Part shown: positions 12,023 through 25,177 of the stretch, in pieces
Layout of the letters: every line of letters begins with the position of its first letter
How positions within the stretch are numbered: position 1 is the stretch's first letter
Assembly: GCA_002749535.1 (NCBI GenBank)
Contig: MZZL01000398.1
Span: 310,001-374,000, forward strand
Length of the DNA stretch: 64,000 nt
Origin: Apophysomyces variabilis
Taxonomy: Eukaryota; Mucoromycota; Mucoromycetes; Mucorales; Mucoraceae
Direction of reading: 5' to 3'
Translations under genes and position numbers: made by a program
Notes under the pieces: generated by a model
Seen by the model: only the letters and a program-made list of their open reading frames with translations
Database searches by the model: none
What the model was told of the DNA's origin: nothing

Positions 12023-15000
12023 ATGAGCAGTGAATCAGATTTTTCTAACTCTTCCACACCGAGCCCAAGATCGTCGTCGTTTCCTCAACGCATCGCGACC
12101 AAATCCCAAAAATCAAGCTTGACGCGCATCGTAAAGGCACAAGTTATTTTGCTTTTGTCTAATTTAACAAACGAGAACTTTGCAAGAAACGCCTCAGAGA
12201 TCAAATCGGTAGGTGCTCATTCCTCCACATTGTGACTTGGACCCTGTCGCAGCATATTTCGCTTCACACGAGGTTATATTTAATTTTTTTCAACTGACGA
12301 ACCTGCTATTTTAGCTAATAGAAACTCACGGAGAGGACATTCGTCAACATCTATTACGTTTCATCCTCTCAGAACGTTATAAACAAGGTCCTACCGAAGA
12401 AGATAGTTCGCCTCATTTCCGCCTCCTGAAGGAACATACCTGCTTCACACAAGAAAATTCAAAAAGCGAAGCGCTTCTCATCAGTTTTGGAGAAGCATTG
12501 CAAGGTTTCTGTAAAACCGATTCTTCCACACACATCAACCTCGAACAGCTATTGGATGAGATTGAAGCTGACTCATTCGACAAGTTTGTGCTATCATCAT
12601 TATTAATCATAACTGCTAAGGAAGAGATCGCCAACCAAGGTAATCAGCTCATTGACAAGTCTACATCGCGGCCGTCACTAACACCTCCTTCCCAGCCAAA
12701 TCTGTAGCGTCGAATTCCTTTAAAGCCGCGGTCGATATCCTATCTACGCTTGAATTTGTACCCGAAACTGCGCTGACGTGGACATTGCAGACATTAAACA
12801 GCGCACTCGAAACGAACTCGGATACTTACGACAAGAGAAATATTCAAGCTTTTGTTGCCCTTGCTACAAAACACTGTCGAGAAAAACACGTTCTAGAAGA
12901 ATTGCAATTCATCAGGAAGAAAATGTCAGAGTAAGTAGCAAGTGATGGCAGGTCGGGAAATATGGTTAAATAACAGGAATCTTAGGAATGGAGAAATGGA
13001 CGACAGAGATAGCGTGTTCAGTAAGATGATACTAGAAGCCGGCTACGATTGTTGCAGCTCTACGGCATCTGTTCGAAGTCTGCTATCAAAGTTTGATGGG
13101 AAACTTTCTGAAAAGGATGTTGCCGAAACTTTGGGTTGCATGGCTCGTACATATACCAACATGAGCGGGGTGGGAAACGGGTCGTCAGCAGGATCTAACT
13201 GGAATGTCGAAAATTTCGTTGATGTGATCAAAGAAGTGGTGTGTATGAGAACTTGAAGTTACTTCATGTACTGATGGTCTTTGGTCTCTATATCTAGTCT
13301 CCTGATTTGGATTGGAATGTTGTCATAGAGAAGTTAGACTACGAACACTTCTTCCTTTACGATGCAAAGGGTCTTGATATTATCGTCCGCGCATGGAAGA
13401 ATAGCCCTAAGGTAAGAAAAATAGTACAGGCAATTGCATTATGCACAGAATCTCACACTTTTTATCTGTAGAGTAATGAGCCCTTTCCTGCCGGCAAGTT
13501 TTTTGGGCAGTGGCAAAACCTCAAGGGTCAATTGAGCGCATTATACCAAATGGCAAACATATCTACAGAAGTACTCAGCCTCGTTGCATGCTCTCAACGA
13601 AAAGTAATTCAGCTGGAAGATTTCGCTTCTTCCAATACCTATGTGCGTTCTATGGCTGCCCAGATGATGACCAACCAGCTCAATTCCTTCGATCTCATTG
13701 AGTGTGTTATTAACCTGGCAGACACGGCTATTGCTGAAGACGTAAAGACATTTTTGGAGATGATGATCAGCAAATCTCCGGAGCTCGTGTTCCTTGGGCT
13801 AGTGCAAGTGCAGCCTTTGAAATCAAACCTGCACAAAGAGTTTCTAGGAAGACTCCTTGTTATTTATTTAACGGGAAACACCAGCAGTACTCTAGTTCTC
13901 ACTAAATTATGGAAGGTGAAGCCAGACCTGTTTATAAAAGGTGTAATGGAGATGTACTCAAAGGATGCTACATCTCTGACGCGAATATTGGATTTCACAC
14001 ATGAATTGAAGGTAATTTCATTTCGTTTTCGGTCATGAATAACATCAATTGGTTAGATACTCCCGCAAATGCTCGATGTCCAACCATTTTTCTTTGCCAT
14101 TGATTTAGCGGCGTTAGCTTCACGTCGAGAATATTTGAATCTCGAAAAATGGCTGCAGGATAAAATCGCAGAAAATGGAGATGCATTCGTACGATCCTGT
14201 TTGGATTTCTTGAGTCAGAAGATAGCTGCTGAGATTTCCCGCCAAGATACGAACACTGCTCCCTCGACTGTCCCTTTATCGCTTGAAGTGATGGGATTGT
14301 TTTTAAAGATACTTGCAGAGAGGTATTTGTTTGGTTTCTTTATTGTCTTCTCACTCAATAATACATAACAGTCCAATGGTACCCGAAAACGCCGAACTTT
14401 TGAAGGAAGTTCAGAGCGTCTGTTTGCAAACATATCCTAAATTGATGAACATTCGTTCCCAAGCAGAACCTGGCTCAACCGGCGCAGAAGTTTCGTTTAA
14501 ACCTGATGTGCAAGATGAATCAACAACGTACTATAAACGGGTCTATAACGGAGAGATGTCAATTGACGAAATGATTGAACGGCTGAAGACCTTCAGCACT
14601 TCAAAAGATGCACGGGAACAAGACGTTTTCGCTTGTATGATCCACGACTTATTTGATGAATACCATTTTTTCCCGCAATATCCAGATAAGGAACTTGCTA
14701 TTGCTGGCGTTCTATTTGGGTCGTTGATTCAGCATCATCTGGTGTCATACGTCCCTTTGGGCATCGCTTTACGTTGTGTACTGGATGCTTTGAGAAATCC
14801 TCCTGGCACCAAGATGTTCAATTTCGGCATTCAGGCGCTCTTACAATTTCAGTCGCGTTTACCGGAGTGGCCTCAGTACTGCACCCATTTGCTTCACATT
14901 CCACATATGCAGCAAACTAATCCCGAAATCGTACGATTCATCAATTCCTCAATCCAAAGTAGTCAAGCTCAGCAAGAGGAAGTTCTTGTTTCTGATAGAA

Positions 15001-18000
15001 CAGCGCACCAGCAAGTTGGTATTATAAACCAGAAGGAGCAACAATTAGCCAAACAACAAGCTGCGTTCACAACTATACACGTACCTGATCTACCGAACAC
15101 CGAGGAAGATATATTGTATGAAGCACCGTCGGAAGTCATTCAGGACAAAATTCTATTCATTATCAATAATCTCGCGCGTAATAACTTGGAGACGAAGACC
15201 GCAGATTTGAAAGAATTGCTTAATACTCCAGCGTATCAATGGTTCAGTAATTACCTTGTTGTCAAACGAGCCAGTATCGAACCGAATTATCATGATTTAT
15301 ATCTGCTCTTGTTGGATGTTGTCGATAGCAGACTTCTATATCAGCATGTATTACGAGAGACTTATATCAATATTCAGATCCTTTTAAATTCGGAAAAGAC
15401 GGTGTCCTCATCGTCCGAACGAAGTTTATTGAAGAACCTGGGTTCTTGGCTCGGCGGAATGACACTTGCTCGGAACAAGCCCATTAAGCATAAGAATATT
15501 GCTTTCAAGGTAAGTTGGGTTTGTCTAATGTAGCATCTTATTGAGCCGGCGCTGTGTAGGATCTACTACTTGAAGGTTACGACAAAAATCGCCTTATTGT
15601 TGTTATTCCATTTGTGTGCAAAGTCTTAGAACAATGCAGACAAAGCAAAGTATTTAAACCGCCGAACCCATGGCTTATGGCCATCTTAAAGCTACTTGTG
15701 GAGCTCTATCAGTTTGCGGAACTCAAACTGAATTTGAAATTTGAAATTGAGGTCCTCTGTAAAAGTCTATCGATTGAGCTGACTGGTATGCATAATGTTT
15801 ATCATAATGAAAGAGTTACTTATGTCAGCTATACCAGATATCGAGGCGACATCTGTGCTGAAGAACAGAAGCCCGACAGATCGCGCTGCCCGCAATACGC
15901 TTGCTGAAGCCTTAACGCGCACGGAAGAGGCGCCGTTCCCCATCAGCGGAAGGCTTACCAACCAGATGTTGCAGGGCTCAGCTTTGGAAGGAGAACCTGT
16001 TCATGAAATAGAAGAGAGTGCGATAAACGCTATTCCAAATCTCATGCCGTATATCACATTTAATCCGCAAATTATCCTGTACACTACCCAACCAGCAGCT
16101 AAACGTTGGGTGTTACAGGCTATTGCTCAGTCCATACGTGAGGTAAGTTAACTGCAGCGCCCAGCTTCTGTGATAACTCAACCTACTTCTGTAGATCATT
16201 GAACCTGTAGTAGAACGGTCAGTGGCTATTGCGGCAGTTTCAACACGAGAACTAGTTGCCAAAGACTTTGCTATGGAATCGGATGAGAATAGGATGCGCA
16301 AAGCAGCTCATCTGATGGCGCAAAACTTAGCCGGAAGTTTGGCTATGGTCACCTGCAAGGAACCTCTACGTTTAAGCATGGTTACTAATCTACGAAATAT
16401 ATTTGTAGCGAACGGCTTGACTGATGTAAGTTAGCTATCTTTATGCAGAGGAAGGATATAAATAATATATTTTTATCAGGCCTCAGCCGAGCAAGCTGTG
16501 TTGCTTACGGTTGCCGATAATATAGACTTGGTGTGCGCAATCATCGAAAAGGCAGCCATGGATAAGGCTATGATTGAGGTTGACGAGGCGATGATGAATG
16601 CATTTGCCAGTCGCAAAAAGCACCGCGAGCAACGACCAGGACAACCTTACTTTGACATGGACATTTTTTCTATGTCGAGATATCCGGCTACATTACCGGA
16701 ACCTCTACGCGCAAAGCCAAGTGGTCTTCAACCTAATCAGCTTCGTGTCTACGAAGACTTTGCAAGAATCTCTAGGGTACCACCACCAACAACCCAGCCG
16801 TTTGAAGTGGAGAGAACTACCCGTATTGCTCGACCAGACACGGCGTTTGCATATGGCTATGGACCGAATACGGTTGCGGCGAGCATGGGTTTTGACAATA
16901 TGCAGGGTTTGACTACACCGCAAGCAGTTGAACGATTTTCGCAGCTTATCTTCGAACTCGATAAACTCGGCAATCACACTAACGTCCCAAGCTTTGCTGC
17001 TTTGCCACAGCAACACAGTATAAAGGAGATCATACGTCATATTTCTGTTTTGGCCATATCGAGTTTCGACAAAGTGGAAACTGCACGTACCTTTGCTCAG
17101 AAGGTAGTCCAGTTACTCTACAAAAGCGAAACGCAATTGGCCAGAGAAATGTATGTTATACTTCTTGAACGCCTCTGCGAGGTATCTCCCAATGTCGCCA
17201 CGTTGGTGACTTCTTGGCTTACTCATGCGGATGACGAGCGTAAATACAACGTACCAGTAACAGCAGCGTTAATCAAGGCAGGATTGATCAACTTGCCAGA
17301 ACAAGATCAAGAGTTAGCAATCCTTATCAACAGTGGACGCCATAGCGCGATTGATTTTACAGCACGTTTGATTCGCGCATGCTTATTTGACGAAAATCCT
17401 CTAGCTACCCGCCAAGAATTTATGGCATCGCTGGAAGCGTTGGGTAGATTACGGGGCAATGTCCCTGAAAGCGTGTTGATCTTGATGGAAGAGATGCGTA
17501 GACGAACTCAAGCACCCCTAGAAGACGTTCAAGGTGAAGAAGCAGGACTTCGAGATCAACTCCAGTACATGTTTACTGAGTGGGTTCGGCTATATCAGCA
17601 TCCAACGACAACAGAAAAAGCCCAAAATGCGTTTATCATGCAACTTGCTCAACATAGCATTTTCAAAGTCGATGATGTCTCAATGTTGTTCTATCGAGTG
17701 TGCCTTGACGTGTCAATTGAGCACGCTGTCAAGTACAAGCAATTACCTGGACAATCTCCTGGGTTAGCATACCAACCAATGGACGCTTTCTCCAAGCTTG
17801 TTGTCGGGTTTATAAAGCTGCCAGTCGACAACATGAATATGAATCACAACACTAATCGGTTGAAACAATTTTCCGATGTCCTCTCTGTAATTGTATTGAT
17901 CCTCGCTCAACATCATGAGCAACGGCAGCAACAGTTCAATCAGCGACCATTCTTACGTTTATTCACGAGCTTATTGAGCGACCTACACGCTTCTGAGCAG

Positions 18001-19155
18001 CAGCTTCAGCCTGTATACATTCCTATACTTACTGCTTTGAGCAATACCTTTTACACCCTTCGCCCTTCACAATTCCCTGGATTCACTTTTGCTTGGCTTC
18101 AGCTGATGTCACACAGACTGTTCATGCCAAAATTACTCTTAACCGAGAACCAGAAGGTAGCTCATTTGATAACCCTGTTTAAATTATATGCTTGCTAAGC
18201 CTGGTTTCTTCCATAGGGATGGCCAAATTTCCAACAATTACTCAACTGCTTGTTTCAGTTCTTGGTCCCATTCTTGCGGAATGTGGAACTCAGGGATACG
18301 ACCCGGATGCTGTATCGCGGGACGTTGCGGGTGCTGCTGGTTTTGCTCCACGACTTCCCAGAATTCCTTTGTGATTACCATTACAGCTTTTGCGATGTGA
18401 TCCCTGCATCTTGTATCCAATTGCGGAATCTTATCCTAAGCGCTTTCCCCCGTAATATGCGTCTACCTGACCCGTTTACGCCAAATTTGAAAGTCGATCT
18501 TCTCCCTGAAATCAACCAATCGCCCAGGATCTTATCGGACTATATTGGACCGTTGAGGGCAAATGATTTCAAAGCTGCAATAGACGAGTACTTAGAATCA
18601 CGAACACCAAGTGATTTCGTGTCCGAGCTGCCAAACAAACTGTTAGTAGATGGAAAACGTAAAGACATTTACAGTGCAGCTACCAAGTATAATGTCCCAC
18701 TCATCAATGCGCTCGTCTTTTACACTGGCGTAACGGGGAACTCACAAGGTATCCCAGTAAATCAAGGTGCACCAATGGAAATTTTCCAATATCTACTCAA
18801 TGAATTGGATACTGAGGGTAAACTTAAATGTGACAATGCAATAGTTACTAACTTAGAGACAGGTCGTTACTTGTTTTTGAGCGCGATTGCGAATCAACTT
18901 CGATACCCCAACAGCCATACACACTACTTCAGCTGTGTGCTCCTCTACCTTTTCGCCGAAAGCAACAAGGAAATCGTTAAAGAGCAAATAACACGCGTCC
19001 TATTGGAGCGCTTAATCGTGAACCGCCCTCACCCTTGGGGTCTTCTAATTACGTTCATCGAACTTATCAAGAACCCACGGTACAACTTTTGGAATCATGC
19101 GTTCACGCGTTGCGCTACCGATATTGAACGTTTGTTCGAAAGTGTATCCAGGTAA
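12023..19155 (+). CDS. NOT1: CCR4-NOT complex scaffold subunit NOT1
   Basis: Scaffold of the CCR4-NOT deadenylase, holding CAF1/CCR4, CAF40, NOT2/NOT3 and recruiting RNA-bound repressors. Thirteen exons join in phase: 12023-12208, 12315-12639, 12696-12930, 12986-13238, 13298-13411, 13472-14011, 14057-14322, 14372-15509, 15560-15785, 15829-16142, 16195-16425, 16480-18156, 18217-19155, giving 2147 residues, the usual length. In order: Ser-rich start, N-terminal HEAT region ([15 protein letters not shown]), MIF4G domain that binds CAF1 at about 690-880 ([19 protein letters not shown]), the CAF40-binding DUF3819 region at about 1165-1370 ([29 protein letters not shown]), and the C-terminal NOT1 superfamily module from about 1750 to the end ([20 protein letters not shown]). 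Introns are 42-106 nt. The ATG at 12023 is the first in frame. A GTG just before it (12011) is not used. Confidence 0.96.
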
Positions 19156-19876
19156 AATGCGGCAAGCAAATGGAAGTATTGTTCATTATTCATACCTTAT
19201 TTAGATCAATCAACCAAATCTAAGATTGAAATTGCACTTTTTGCTTGGGTTGTATTATAGTTTAAGCATTTTATCGAAGGGGCTGCGCTTCGTGGAATAT
19301 TCTGTCCGCCCTGCGGTGTAGTTATAACTGTCATACTATAAAAGAGCCTCTTGTACGAGGATTTCTCAAAGCATAACTATTCCAAGCTATTTGCCCTTCT
19401 CATTCACCCCACAGTTGCCCAAAGTCACTATAACCGGCGTGTTCGAAGCTATGAAATAAACTATTTGCTGGATGCCATTCGGTGTTAATTAAACAAAGTT
19501 TGCGTTATAGAACGGCAGATTGAACAAAAGCTATGACTGGCTCCTTTGACCTGCCGTTCACTTTACGATATATCATTTTCGCTTCTCACGATTCCACAAG
19601 CCGTCAGTCATGTATAGATCTTTATTCTCCCAAACCGATTGTCAATAAAGAAAAGCAACAGCTGCGAGCGGATAGAATAAACTGTGGTTGTCATCCCCTC
19701 ACGAGGACCGGAGCCTTATCGGCTCTTGCGGGTAGCTTGCATAAATGTTTGGGCGTCATAATTAGACATACATCGGTTTTCTCGCATGTTCAACACAATT
19801 CCCCTTTTATCCGTCGTTTTAAATTGGACCAGGAGAACTGGACGGAAAGCCCTTGTTCATAGCAGTAAACTAGAAC
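19156..19876. other. Intergenic, no gene recognised
   Basis: About 0.7 kb between NOT1 and the next small gene. A 109-codon ATG frame at 19533-19862 has no family resemblance and atypical composition. It is not called. The region should hold the NOT1 3' end and the next promoter. Confidence 0.45.
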
Positions 19877-20461
19877 ATGATCTTTTCCCAAAATGTATGT
19901 TTTCAGCAACCTTTCTCTATGATGGGCGAGCTTGAAAGCGACGATCGAACCTTTAATTCTAATGTATTGTCAAGATATGCCTTCATTGTTACGGTCATTC
20001 TTGGATTTTTGTACGGATCCGTCTACATCTTTCACCTTGCCTGTTGGCATCACCGGAAGAGACGGAAAAGAATATATCAACTTGAACGTCAACGTTTGCG
20101 GTTGTTATGGAACAAAATAACTCGTCCTGAAAAGGAAAACACGATTATGTTACCTTGTCCTGTCACGCTGCCTAGTAATGTCCTGTTAGCTAGACAGCCA
20201 TTACCACAGTACAAACGAGACCTCTCTACTAGTACAACCTCGTCCGTTGGGTCGAATTTGTCATGTAAAACTGTTGAATCTTTATCACAAGTGTGTCTGA
20301 AGGTTACAAGATCTAACAGGCTTCCTCTTAGCCAGTATTGGCTCCGGAATAAGCGTAGGAGGCGGAAAATGACATGGCAATGGAGTGTTGCGATGGGTTA
20401 CTGCGACTATAGTCACGGAAGTCATTTGGATGCACTCGTACGTCAATTGGAAAACCGGTAA
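19877..20461 (+). CDS. Small single-pass membrane protein, unknown function
   Basis: A 194-residue single-exon frame with an ATG. One clear hydrophobic segment at about residues 34-57 (YAFIVTVILGFLYGSVYIF) is followed at once by HHRKRRKR, a positive stop-transfer patch, so the basic C-terminal part should face the cytosol. That part contains a Ser/Thr-rich linker (STSTTSSVGSNLS) and a second basic cluster (RNKRRRRK). I do not recognise a family. Alternative starts at M15 and M16 would barely change it. Coding status rests on length, the membrane topology and unbroken frame only. Confidence 0.5.
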   Translation: MIFSQNVCFQQPFSMMGELESDDRTFNSNVLSRYAFIVTVILGFLYGSVYIFHLACWHHRKRRKRIYQLERQRLRLLWNKITRPEKENTIMLPCPVTLPSNVLLARQPLPQYKRDLSTSTTSSVGSNLSCKTVESLSQVCLKVTRSNRLPLSQYWLRNKRRRRKMTWQWSVAMGYCDYSHGSHLDALVRQLENR

Positions 20462-21607
20462 TACAGATAGCAATCAAGAGATCGTATATAATATGGATCG
20501 GATAGTCGTATTTCTGTGTGTTGTATAGATTGACCCGAGGAATGAGAAATACATAAGAAATGTGCAAGAAAGATTCTCTTTTGTGCGATGCCAACTGTGA
20601 CCTGCGTGTTTTCTTTCTGTATTAACAGAAAGACTTGATCAGATGAGTTGTGGGGCTCGTGTGTCATATTATTTCATTAACAGTACCTTGACGGAAGAAT
20701 ACAAGAGGCATAGACAAACTAAAGCAAACACTGCTTAGATTTATCTATTTTGATACAAATCTATGTAGAGCTACTGCCCTATTTGTCTTCAGCTGTTTTC
20801 CTCGACATGTGCAGCCAGAATTAGATAATAAATGGAATGTCATTCATAGCTATAGATGGTACCTAGACAAACGGTGATGTTTTGATGAAAAGCTAGAGAG
20901 CCATTCAAAAAGCTGAGTGCTTCTATCAGATTTTTCTACATCTACAGTGGGTGAAGTAAAGGTTGATTCCTTTTTTTTGCATATGTGCGGTCAAGCAGAG
21001 GACTTTATGCTGTCATGATGAGACAATAATTACAAACATGTACCCTTAACAGCAAAAAGCGCATAGGGCATAGATTTCCTAGGATGCTGACACTAGTATC
21101 CTTGTCCAGTTTTATGATACTTTTCCTTTGTGAGTTCTTTTACAGAGAGGTCATAACTCATCCTGTACATTGTATTAACAAAAGCACATACCTGGGATCT
21201 AATATGTGAAGAACAGAGCCAAAGAGTAAAAAAGGTATTGTCCATTCGTTTTTAGATGGTTCGGATCACAAAAACCAGAAATCACAGTCATTGATAGGGA
21301 ATCGGTGGATGTCTAATTAACGACAACACTACAGAACATAACACCGGTAAAATAAGGTTCACAGAGACCTCAATGGTTAATAATACAGTAAATGTACAGA
21401 TGGGACTGAAAGAGAACGTCGCCTCTTATTTCAATAAACGGTGTACGAAACGAAGACACTATTTTGAATCAAAGCGAAAGATAACACCCTTCAAACCCGT
21501 TACGCATCCTAAACCCAACGGATAGCTCATTGTGCAATTGACGTGAAATAACCATTTAGCAGCCCAAATCTGTCCTATGTATCAGCGCAAAAATTCAAAA
21601 TACTAAA
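20462..21607. other. Intergenic, no gene recognised
   Basis: About 1.1 kb of AT-rich sequence between the convergent ends of the membrane-protein gene and the casein kinase subunit gene. Nothing recognisable. Confidence 0.5.
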
Positions 21608-22769
21608 CTATAAAAACTGTCGGAAAAACTGGTTCAGCCGAGAATCCCTAATACGCCAGTCTTCTGTCTGCCTTGATAGATCCTCTATTTGATTGATATC
21701 TTCCGCCTGCGACGGAACGAACTAAAATACACAAATTTCAAATCCAGGGAAAAATTCAGAAGTTTGTCACGTAACCTGTATCCCAGATGAACTTCCTCAT
21801 GTGTTTACCTGGGTCGTCAGCTCATCATACACTAAGGGATCATCTTCCTCTTCGCTATGAAAATACTCATCGTCGTTGCTATCACTATCGTCATCCAAAT
21901 ATTCTAGCGGTCGTTTGCGGAGCCATTGCATTCGCGGCCCTATTAGCGAGGACTCGTTGATTCTAAAACCAAAGATCCTGGGTTGGTAAATGTGCGCTTT
22001 AGGAGCAGGAACCAATTGAGGATAGGTCAAAAATAATAAATGAAGGTACGTTGACCCGAAATGCGCTCCTATGAGAGTAAGAAAAGAACAGCATACATAA
22101 GCAAGCGGAATTTTCTTAATTTTTCACTTTCTTACCGTCCACACAATCAAGCTTCGGGTTCTCAGGATTGTACAAATCCATACATCGTGGACAATAGAGC
22201 CGCACGCTTTCTTTTCCGACCTGGTCGTAGCGACCACACGGTATTACTGGACATCTACCGCAATAAACGCGGGGGCAATAACCAAAATGACCGGCAGCGT
22301 ATCTCTCGGCCATGATATGCTGGCCCTGGTTTGTTAATAGGTAGCGTTGATGGATCAAGCCATATAACATGACAGCTGATTTGCAAATCACTTCAGGATC
22401 CGTAGCATATGATCTTGATATAGGTCGTTCTTTCCAAAATCCATCGTCGCTACTAGACTTCTTTTCTTCTTCTTCTTCTTCTTCTTCTTCTTCCTCGCCT
22501 TCACCAAGTAACTCGATTTGCGCTGCGTATTGTTCTTCTTGGTATATATCAGGGCCCATGTCGAGAATCATCTCCAGAGCTTGATCGAAATACGGTACTA
22601 TAGCTGATAAACCAGTGGTGTTAAACTGATCATCGATATAATCCTCTGGGATCTCTAGATAATATTCGTGACCATTCCAAGAACAGAACCGGGAAATCCA
22701 GTTTTGATCAGAGTGATTAGTGCTTGAAGAAAAGCATGAGTCTAGAAAACTGGTCAAGCAAGATTCCAT
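21608..22769 (-). CDS. CKB1: Casein kinase 2 regulatory (beta) subunit
   Basis: Dimeric regulatory subunit of protein kinase CK2. Exons 22136-22769, 22068-21809 and 21721-21608 join in phase, giving 335 residues. It begins with the family pattern WISRFCSWNGHEYYLEIPE and DYIDDQFNTTGL. An acidic insert holds a run of about a dozen glutamates coded by a GAA-type microsatellite. The zinc-binding fold uses the CPRVYC ... LYCPRC cysteine pairs, and exon 2 restores the dimer strand GAHFGSTYLHLLFLTYPQ and the conserved IYQPRIFGFRI. The C-terminus is acidic (LDDDSDSNDDEY). The third exon adds 37 residues through a GTAAAC...TTTTAG intron. Without splicing the protein would instead stop three codons later (VNT), so the tail is the uncertain part. 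Paralogue number (CKB1 or CKB2) cannot be decided. Confidence 0.92.
22460..22498. repeat. CTT/GAA trinucleotide microsatellite inside the CK2-beta gene
   Basis: A nearly perfect run of TTC/TCT triplets on the plus strand, read as a poly-glutamate tract on the coding minus strand. Length variation would change the acidic loop without shifting the frame. Confidence 0.85.
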
Positions 22770-24061
22770 ATCAAAGCTTTGTATATCTTACAGCTCTCAT
22801 CTTGTTGGCCCAACGATGTCATTGCAGGAAAGTTTGTGGGTTGACATGAGGCATTAGAGATAGCCAAACAAAATCGGCATGATGAGCTGGTTTCCTCGCT
22901 CTGAAAAGTCACAGACAATTTCCACTTTCGGGCTTGAGTATGAAAATGATGTTATTCCTATGTTAATCATCTATCTTTCATCCTCTTTCTACATCATGAA
23001 TAGGCTAATACTAAGAGTTTATTCTCCATTCCATCTTACTCATTGTGAGTTGTTAAGTCCGTATCGCCGAGAGATTGCTACGGCCACCGCAAGAACGGCA
23101 AACGTAATGAGCTATTCATTGTAGTTCATGCGTGTAACACATGTCAACCCAATCATAGGATCAAAAAGTATTCCAACACTTTCCATCGATATGAGGTAGA
23201 ATGGTTGAGTGCTATTCCGCTTATATAGACCATAATTTGTGGCCAAACATACCTAGCAAGTACCTTCATTGGCAGCTTTCTTCATTGTAACAGATGAGCA
23301 ACAATTTTTCTTATTGTGCATAACAGCATCTACTACTGACTGTACTTATATTCTTTCCTGGAAAAAGTATTTTTATTTCACGATTAGCTTTTTAAGATTA
23401 AAATGTATTAACCCCTCAAATAGAAGACCTCATTAACTCTATATCGCGAAAGCAGAATCTTGACAAATTCCTCTCGTACTTGCGTATCTTGCTTGCAATA
23501 TTCGTAGCGTACCAGCAAAAATGGGTTTCAAGAAAAGACAACTGGGCTTGACCTAGTTTGATTGTTGCCTAATTTTTCTTTCTTTGGAAACAAAAAGGCA
23601 GTGATCATTATCCCAAGAAGCAAGTTAGTTTACATTTCTTATTCAAAGACGAACGTATCTTTTAGCGTTAACGAACTGCCTGTTCTATCGTGCTAAAGTT
23701 TTCTTTCCATGCGATCCATTTACCAATAATGAAACCATAGCTTGCTATACGACATCAAAATCGTGTACAATTATATATTTCTCTTACAAAAATGTGGCCA
23801 ACCTGAGGATCAGCATACAGTCACATGAATCAACCATATTTACATTAAATATATGCTTCACAAGGACCCTTTCTATCTTATAGTATGTACCCCTTTTTGG
23901 CAATCCAAGCTTATATGAAAAACAGGAAATAACTGTCTGGTTAAGGATGACGAAATAGAAGAATTTCCATACGAACCAATAGAAAACGACCAATATTGTA
24001 TTCGGTGTTGCCCAATATATCTCGACATGTTTTGAAAGGCGCAGTGGCCAACATTAATACC
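22770..24061. other. Intergenic, no gene recognised
   Basis: About 1.3 kb between the divergent CK2-beta and transposase genes. It is AT-rich and holds only short frames. I looked for an inverted copy of sequence downstream of the transposase (a terminal repeat) and did not find a convincing one by eye. Confidence 0.45.
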
Positions 24062-25177
24062 ATGAGTTCTCAACCCAACGTAATTGAAGCTTTGAATGAC
24101 AACGTGACGAACGATCACACTGTGGCTACTTCGTCGAATTCAACCGAAAGAGCCAAAAAGCGAGGACAATATCGTCGGTATACACCAGAACAGATTGACC
24201 TGCTCTGGAAGAACTATGTCAATCTTGGAATGAGCGTGTCCGTGGCAGCTGCAAAGAGCAACATGCCAAGATCTACTGCACAGAATATTCTTAATAATAT
24301 TGATGAAAATGGCCACTTTGTTGACAAAAAGCGAGGGCGAAAAGCATCCAAATTCACGGCTGAACATACGCAATTTATGGTAGACTACCTGGATAATGAA
24401 AATAACGTGTCAACGCAGGACTTGCGCAATGCTCTTCAAAACACCTTCCCCGATATGCGCAATCCTTCTGAGAGTGCCCTTATTGCGCAAATTGCCAAAC
24501 AGACCAGCTTCTCACTGAAACGCAATCACCGATACCCACCTTCGCCGCACAACTCGGATCCCGTCCGGTTCGCCCGGCGGGATTTCATAGCAAGTTTAGT
24601 CAATGACAATATCGCTTATGATCAGAATTGCATTTTTATCGATGAAGCGACGTTTAACATCACCGTGCACAAGGGCCGGTCGCGTGCGCGTGGTGGCCGG
24701 CCACCGATAATCAATGCATGTCAGAAAGGGCGGTCGATCACCGTCTATGCAGCTATCTCTCACCGCGGAGTCGAATTGGTGTCACATCACCAAGCGATCC
24801 AAGGCAATGGCGCAGGGGAAACCGACCATTTTGCATTGTTCCTGATCAAGTTGATGGATCATCTACAGATGACCAACGTCAACGGATGGAACCTGGTTTT
24901 TGATGAAGCATTGGTTCGATATAAAGAACTGGTGGAGATGCATAACTTCAACTGTATTCTTCTACCTCCCTATTCGCCGTTCCTTAATCCAATCGAGCCA
25001 TTTTTTACTAAACTGAGAAACGGTATTCCCAGGCACCCACCCGATGAAGAAGATAGTCTCTTCCCTAGACTTATAGCTGCGGGTTACGCCATCTCCAAGG
25101 AGGATTGCCAGGGTTTTATCTCACAAGCTATTGCGTTATTCCCATTGTGCAGTCACCTCGAGGAAGTTATGCTTTGA
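24062..25177 (+). mobile_element. Tc1/mariner-superfamily transposase (DDE_3 type) with shortened core
   Basis: Single-exon frame of 371 residues from the first ATG. Residues from about 30-120 form paired helix-turn-helix domains (RRYTPEQIDLLWKNYV; MPRSTAQNILNNI; KKRGRKASKF). The catalytic region has the first acid in CIFIDEATFN, the GRSRARGGRPP turn, the second acid in NLVFDEA and the third in LLPPYSPFLNPIE. The spacing between the second Asp and the Glu is 30 residues, where Tc1 elements have 34. The usual D-N-x-x-x-H after the second Asp is lost, so a small in-frame deletion is likely. The frame is otherwise complete. GC content is visibly higher than in the flanks. Terminal inverted repeats were not recognised, so the element's limits are unknown. 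Confidence 0.88.
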
